Part shown: piece after piece, positions 6,745 through 8,419 of the stretch
Numbering within the stretch: the first letter of the stretch is position 1
Layout: each line of letters begins with the position of its first letter
NCBI GenBank assembly: GCA_031279525.1
Contig: JAITIH010000077.1
Location: 1-8,419 of the forward strand
Direction: 5' to 3'
Length of the DNA: 8,419 nt
DNA from: Deltaproteobacteria bacterium
Lineage (GTDB): Bacteria > Desulfobacterota > Desulfarculia > Adiutricales > Adiutricaceae
Program-made: the position numbers and the translations under genes
Notes under the pieces: generated by a model
Told to the model about the DNA's origin: nothing
The model's database searches: none
What the model saw: only the letters and a program-made list of their open reading frames with translations

Positions 6745-6999
6745 ATGCCAAGAAAAATAGTCATTACTCAAGAAGAATACGAAAAGGCGCTTAAAATTAG
6801 GGAAGAAACCAAGGACGACCCTTTTACGCACCGGATGGCCCTGGCCGTCATTTGGTTTTACAACCACCCCAATTCCACCACGATTGACGCGGCCGAGGTC
6901 TTTGGCGTGACCCGGGGCGTTCTGTTCAAGGACCTGCAGTACTTCCGGAAACCCGAAACTATCCCCAAAACCAGGCGAAAAAGGCGCTTATCGACGTAA
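6745..6999 (+). CDS. Small helix-turn-helix-like protein, 84 residues
   Basis: I do not recognise a named family. The protein opens with a basic and charged stretch (MPRKIVITQEEYEKALKIRE), followed by a hydrophobic helix (MALAVIWFYNH, 31-41). It then has a good helix-turn-helix pattern: TTIDAAEVFGV (45-55) as the first helix and turn, and TRGVLFKDLQYFR (56-68) as the recognition helix. It ends in a basic tail (KTRRKRR, 75-81). A DNA-binding regulator fits best; the DNA-binding N-terminus of a transposase is an alternative, since transposase HTHs look similar, but no catalytic part follows. It is the only intact plus-strand gene and is divergent from the surA block. It has a strong ribosome binding site and tandem palindrome-like repeats in front, which suggests autoregulation. 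Its first third is richer in A than its neighbours, a possible sign of separate origin. Confidence 0.7.
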   Translation: MPRKIVITQEEYEKALKIREETKDDPFTHRMALAVIWFYNHPNSTTIDAAEVFGVTRGVLFKDLQYFRKPETIPKTRRKRRLST

Positions 7000-7082
7000 A
7001 AAGCCCTATTTAGCCATTTTCGCCCCGTCTTTCGCTTTGGTCAAGCCTAAAATAGCGAGAGCCGACCGCCCCGCCCTAAAGC

Positions 7083-7110
7083 GGACCGGGCCGCGAGACC
7101 GCCCGGCTCC
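7083..7110. other. GC-rich hairpin downstream of the HTH gene
   Basis: CCGGGC (7086-7091) and GCCCGG (7101-7106) pair perfectly around a 9-nt loop, extended by GGA/TCC across one bulged C. It begins 84 bp after the HTH gene stop. No T-run follows on the plus strand, so it is not a standard intrinsic terminator, although it may mark the transcript end. Confidence 0.35.
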
Positions 7111-7310
7111 CCGCATTCCCGCCCAACCAGCCCATGACCCTCCCTCTAGCCCCGAAAAGCCTTGGCCTCTATACCACGCCAACTCCCTTGCCGATTAGGC
7201 TCGTTAGGGCCAAATCCGCCAGATTATGCCGCCTCAAGGACGGCTCGCCTAAGGCCGAACCATAACCGAATCTTTAACGGGGGGTCATAAAACTTCACCC
7301 ATTTTGGCGC

Positions 7311-7326
7311 TAGTTAGAAATAACTA
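7311..7326. repeat. Inverted repeat with GAAA tetraloop
   Basis: TAGTTA-GAAA-TAACTA is a perfect 6-bp inverted repeat around a GNRA-type tetraloop, at the left end of the AT-rich block. In RNA it would be weak (mostly A-U). It could equally be a protein-binding palindrome or chance in AT-rich DNA. Confidence 0.35.
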
Positions 7327-7376
7327 TATTCAACAACTTTATTCGTAAAATTATATATTACTTAATTACTCGGACT

Positions 7377-7388
7377 TAATAGCTATTA
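7377..7388. repeat. Perfect 12-bp palindrome in AT-rich DNA
   Basis: TAATAGCTATTA is fully self-complementary with no spacer, in the most AT-rich part of the window. Such sites suit a dimeric regulator, but none is identified, and AT-rich DNA yields these by chance. Confidence 0.35.
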
Positions 7389-7516
7389 TATTATACATAT
7401 AAGGCCGGAGTACACTTGTAGCACATTGCTTTTTATCATAAAAATGACCTTAGCGCGACTTAGACTTATCTTAGGGGACTGAAAATAAATAAAGTCCCAA
7501 CGCGTAAATCTAAGAC

Positions 7517-7546
7517 AGGCTCTTACCACAATTTTTTAGGCTCTTA
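7517..7546 (+). repeat. 9-bp direct repeat with 21-bp period
   Basis: AGGCTCTTA occurs at 7517-7525 and 7538-7546, exactly 21 bp apart (two helical turns). A third copy is at 6556-6564 in the other intergenic region. Between the pair lie six T residues (7532-7537). The first copy also forms the 3' arm of a small stem TAAGA-CAGGC-TCTTA (7511-7525). Confidence 0.4.
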
Positions 7547-7554
7547 ACCTCCAT

Positions 7555-7695
7555 CTGGGATGGGGGGCTTTGGGAAGCCTAAATCCGTGACTATCCTTAA
7601 ATCTTGGGGCTGGATTTACGTTCCCCAAAAAAGCTTTTGGGCGAGCTGGCCGCAAGGGTTTAAGAGATTGCGCAAGGAAACGACCCCTTTCCCAG
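7555..7695. other. Possible structured RNA or folded domain
   Basis: CTGGGATGGGG (7555-7565) can pair with CCCCTTTCCCAG (7684-7695) through 5 + 1 + 4 base pairs, closing a domain of about 140 nt. Inside, TTTGGGAA (7569-7576) pairs with TTCCCCAAA (7621-7629, one bulge) and AAATCC (7581-7586) with GGATTT (7612-7617). A second TAAATC (7598-7603) can compete for GATTTA (7613-7618), so two mutually exclusive folds are possible. It matches no RNA family I know. It may be a remnant of a lost gene. Confidence 0.3.
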
Positions 7696-7943
7696 CCAGT
7701 CCTTAGGTAGAGGAGGAGGCCTAACGGATTGTCACGGAAATTAAGCGCAAAGGAGATCAAATTAACGAAACGAGCCATAGGCTAAACTTCGCTCAATGGT
7801 TATGTCGCCTAAGACGCCTTGGGGAAAAATCTTTGGTCCGTTGGAGGCTTGAGCGCGTTTTCCCGCCGGAGCCGAAACATTAAAATTAGGTGCAATTTTT
7901 TCATCTAAGAAAATACAAAACATTATATATCAGCTTAAGACAA

Positions 7944-7999
7944 GAAAAAAATCACTATAAAAATTATTTAGGCGCTTAATCAGTGATCGTCGTAGCGCC
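7944..7999 (-). terminator. Terminator-like overlapping stems downstream of the sigma-54 activator remnant
   Basis: On the minus strand GGCGCT (7999-7994 complement) pairs with AGCGCC (7976-7971) around a 17-nt loop and is followed by a T/A-rich tract. ATCACT (7987-7982), inside that loop, can instead pair with AGTGAT (7956-7951), which runs straight into a T7 tract. The two stems exclude each other. Position (70 bp past the remnant's last stop) and the T tract suit a transcription terminator of the former gene. The long loops lower confidence. Confidence 0.4.
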
Positions 8000-8068
8000 T
8001 TCGCCTTGGTTTTTGAAATTAAAAGCCTTAGAATAGGCCATTTCTAAAAGTTATTGTTAAAGATTCGG

Positions 8069-8419
8069 TTAACTCTTCCAGCTAGGGCGGAGGCGCCGGA
8101 AGTCTACGTCGTGTTTTTCCATGCAAAGCTCATCTTCCGCTCGGTTAGGCCTATGGCGGCTGGCGGCCTACGGTCGCGTGGCCCCCGGCTTTTTCTTAAG
8201 GCCTCGACGATCAGCCTTCTTTCCAAAGAAGCGACGGCCACATCTTAAGGTTTTAGGCTCCTTTTTGAGGCTCTGGCCCTGGAGCCAGGCCGGCGGACGC
8301 CGGGCCTCGATCGCGCCCTCCGGCCCGCGGAGGACCACGGCCCGCTCAATGACGTTCTCCAGCTCCCGGACGTCGCCCGGCCACTCGTAGACCCTTAAGA
8401 GGCCGTGGGCCTCGTTGGA
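8069..8419 (-). pseudogene. Decayed C-terminus of a sigma-54-dependent (NtrC-family) activator, cut by the window edge
   Basis: Reading leftward from the edge, the first frame gives the end of the AAA+ domain, with [19 protein letters not shown] and PAWLQG, a hallmark of bacterial enhancer-binding proteins that open sigma-54 promoters. This frame then turns into an unrelated basic tail ending at TAG 8170-8168. The expected Fis-type DNA-binding helix-turn-helix continues one base over, from about 8244: [16 protein letters not shown] and GLTERKMSFAW, ending at TAG 8106-8104. The normal end, EKHDVDFRRLRPSW, lies back in the first frame and stops at TAA 8071-8069; the switch falls by an A5 run (8118-8114). 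The segment GPRDRRPP replaces the usual GNRTxAA, so further small indels are possible. Two frame changes within 150 bp mean the DNA-binding domain cannot be made normally. Its signal, target genes and whether the N-terminus survives cannot be seen. Assembly error is the alternative. Confidence 0.85.

Larger units (their letters stand above)
7000..8068. other. Long intergenic region, mosaic of AT-rich and GC-rich blocks
   Basis: There is no gene I can defend in these 1069 bp. Roughly 7000-7260 is C-rich on the plus strand with a GC hairpin (7083-7110); 7300-7440 is AT-rich with palindromes; 7510-7550 carries a 9-bp direct repeat; 7555-7880 is GC-rich again with long-range complementarity and short open frames; and 7885-7975 is AT-rich. 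Open frames at 7134-7265 (+), 7778-7536 (-) and 7725-7883 (+) lack a convincing start, homology or both. With the decayed gene immediately to the right, I read much of this as eroded former coding sequence, possibly with surviving RNA or regulatory elements. Confidence 0.6.

Noticed and set aside
7134..7265. 43-codon plus-strand open frame
   Set aside because: No ribosome binding site, Pro/Leu-rich composition and no homology that I can recognise.
7536..7778. 80-codon minus-strand open frame in the large intergenic region
   Set aside because: No clear ribosome binding site, no recognisable domain, and it overlaps complementary sequences better explained as structure or remnant. A fragment of a lost gene is not excluded.
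7000..8068. tRNA, tmRNA, RNase P or CRISPR in the long gap
   Set aside because: I looked for T-arm consensus, CCA ends, RNase P core motifs and regularly spaced repeats and saw none.
8054..8390. Plus-strand open frames (64 and 89 codons) at the right edge
   Set aside because: They are antisense to the sigma-54 activator remnant, whose conserved motifs read on the minus strand.

Overview
The window reads as chromosomal DNA from a GC-rich bacterium. Gene content and order (a SurA-type periplasmic chaperone, a RodZ-like membrane protein, MgtE, PhoH, then a 7TMR-HD phosphodiesterase) suggest a Desulfobacterota/deltaproteobacterial-type organism. That placement is inference from family resemblance, not a database match. 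The coding blocks are GC-rich, while the right-hand intergenic region alternates AT-rich stretches with GC-rich remnants and contains a decayed gene. This pattern fits a genome that is losing genes, for example in a host-associated lineage.

Layout. Positions 1-6337 hold five genes, all on the minus strand and probably one transcription unit read right to left: surA-like (6337-5267), rodZ-like (5236-4385), mgtE (4170-2833), phoH (2829-1852) and pgpH (1681 to the left edge, where its C-terminal HD domain is cut off). mgtE and phoH are 3 bp apart. The other three spacers (30, 214 and 170 bp) each contain a perfect GC-rich hairpin. Positions 6338-6744 are a divergent control region with three tandem near-palindromic 10-11 bp units just ahead of a small plus-strand gene (6745-6999) that encodes an 84-residue helix-turn-helix-like protein. 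Positions 7000-8068 contain no gene I can defend, but include AT-rich palindromes, a 9-bp direct repeat, a possible structured GC-rich domain and a terminator-like pair of overlapping stems. Positions 8069-8419 (minus strand) are the C-terminal end of a sigma-54-dependent (NtrC-family) activator, broken by two frame changes and in-frame stops.

How the genes fit together. The operon-like block combines outer-membrane protein biogenesis (SurA), cell-shape or envelope organisation (RodZ-like), magnesium uptake (MgtE), RNA/translation-related ATPase activity (PhoH) and cyclic dinucleotide turnover (PgpH). The phoH-pgpH pair is a widespread arrangement, usually followed by ybeY, which would lie beyond the left edge. 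Upstream linkage of that pair to mgtE, rodZ and surA is the less expected part. The small HTH gene probably controls itself or its neighbour through the tandem repeats in its promoter. I see no CRISPR array, rRNA, tRNA or intact mobile element.
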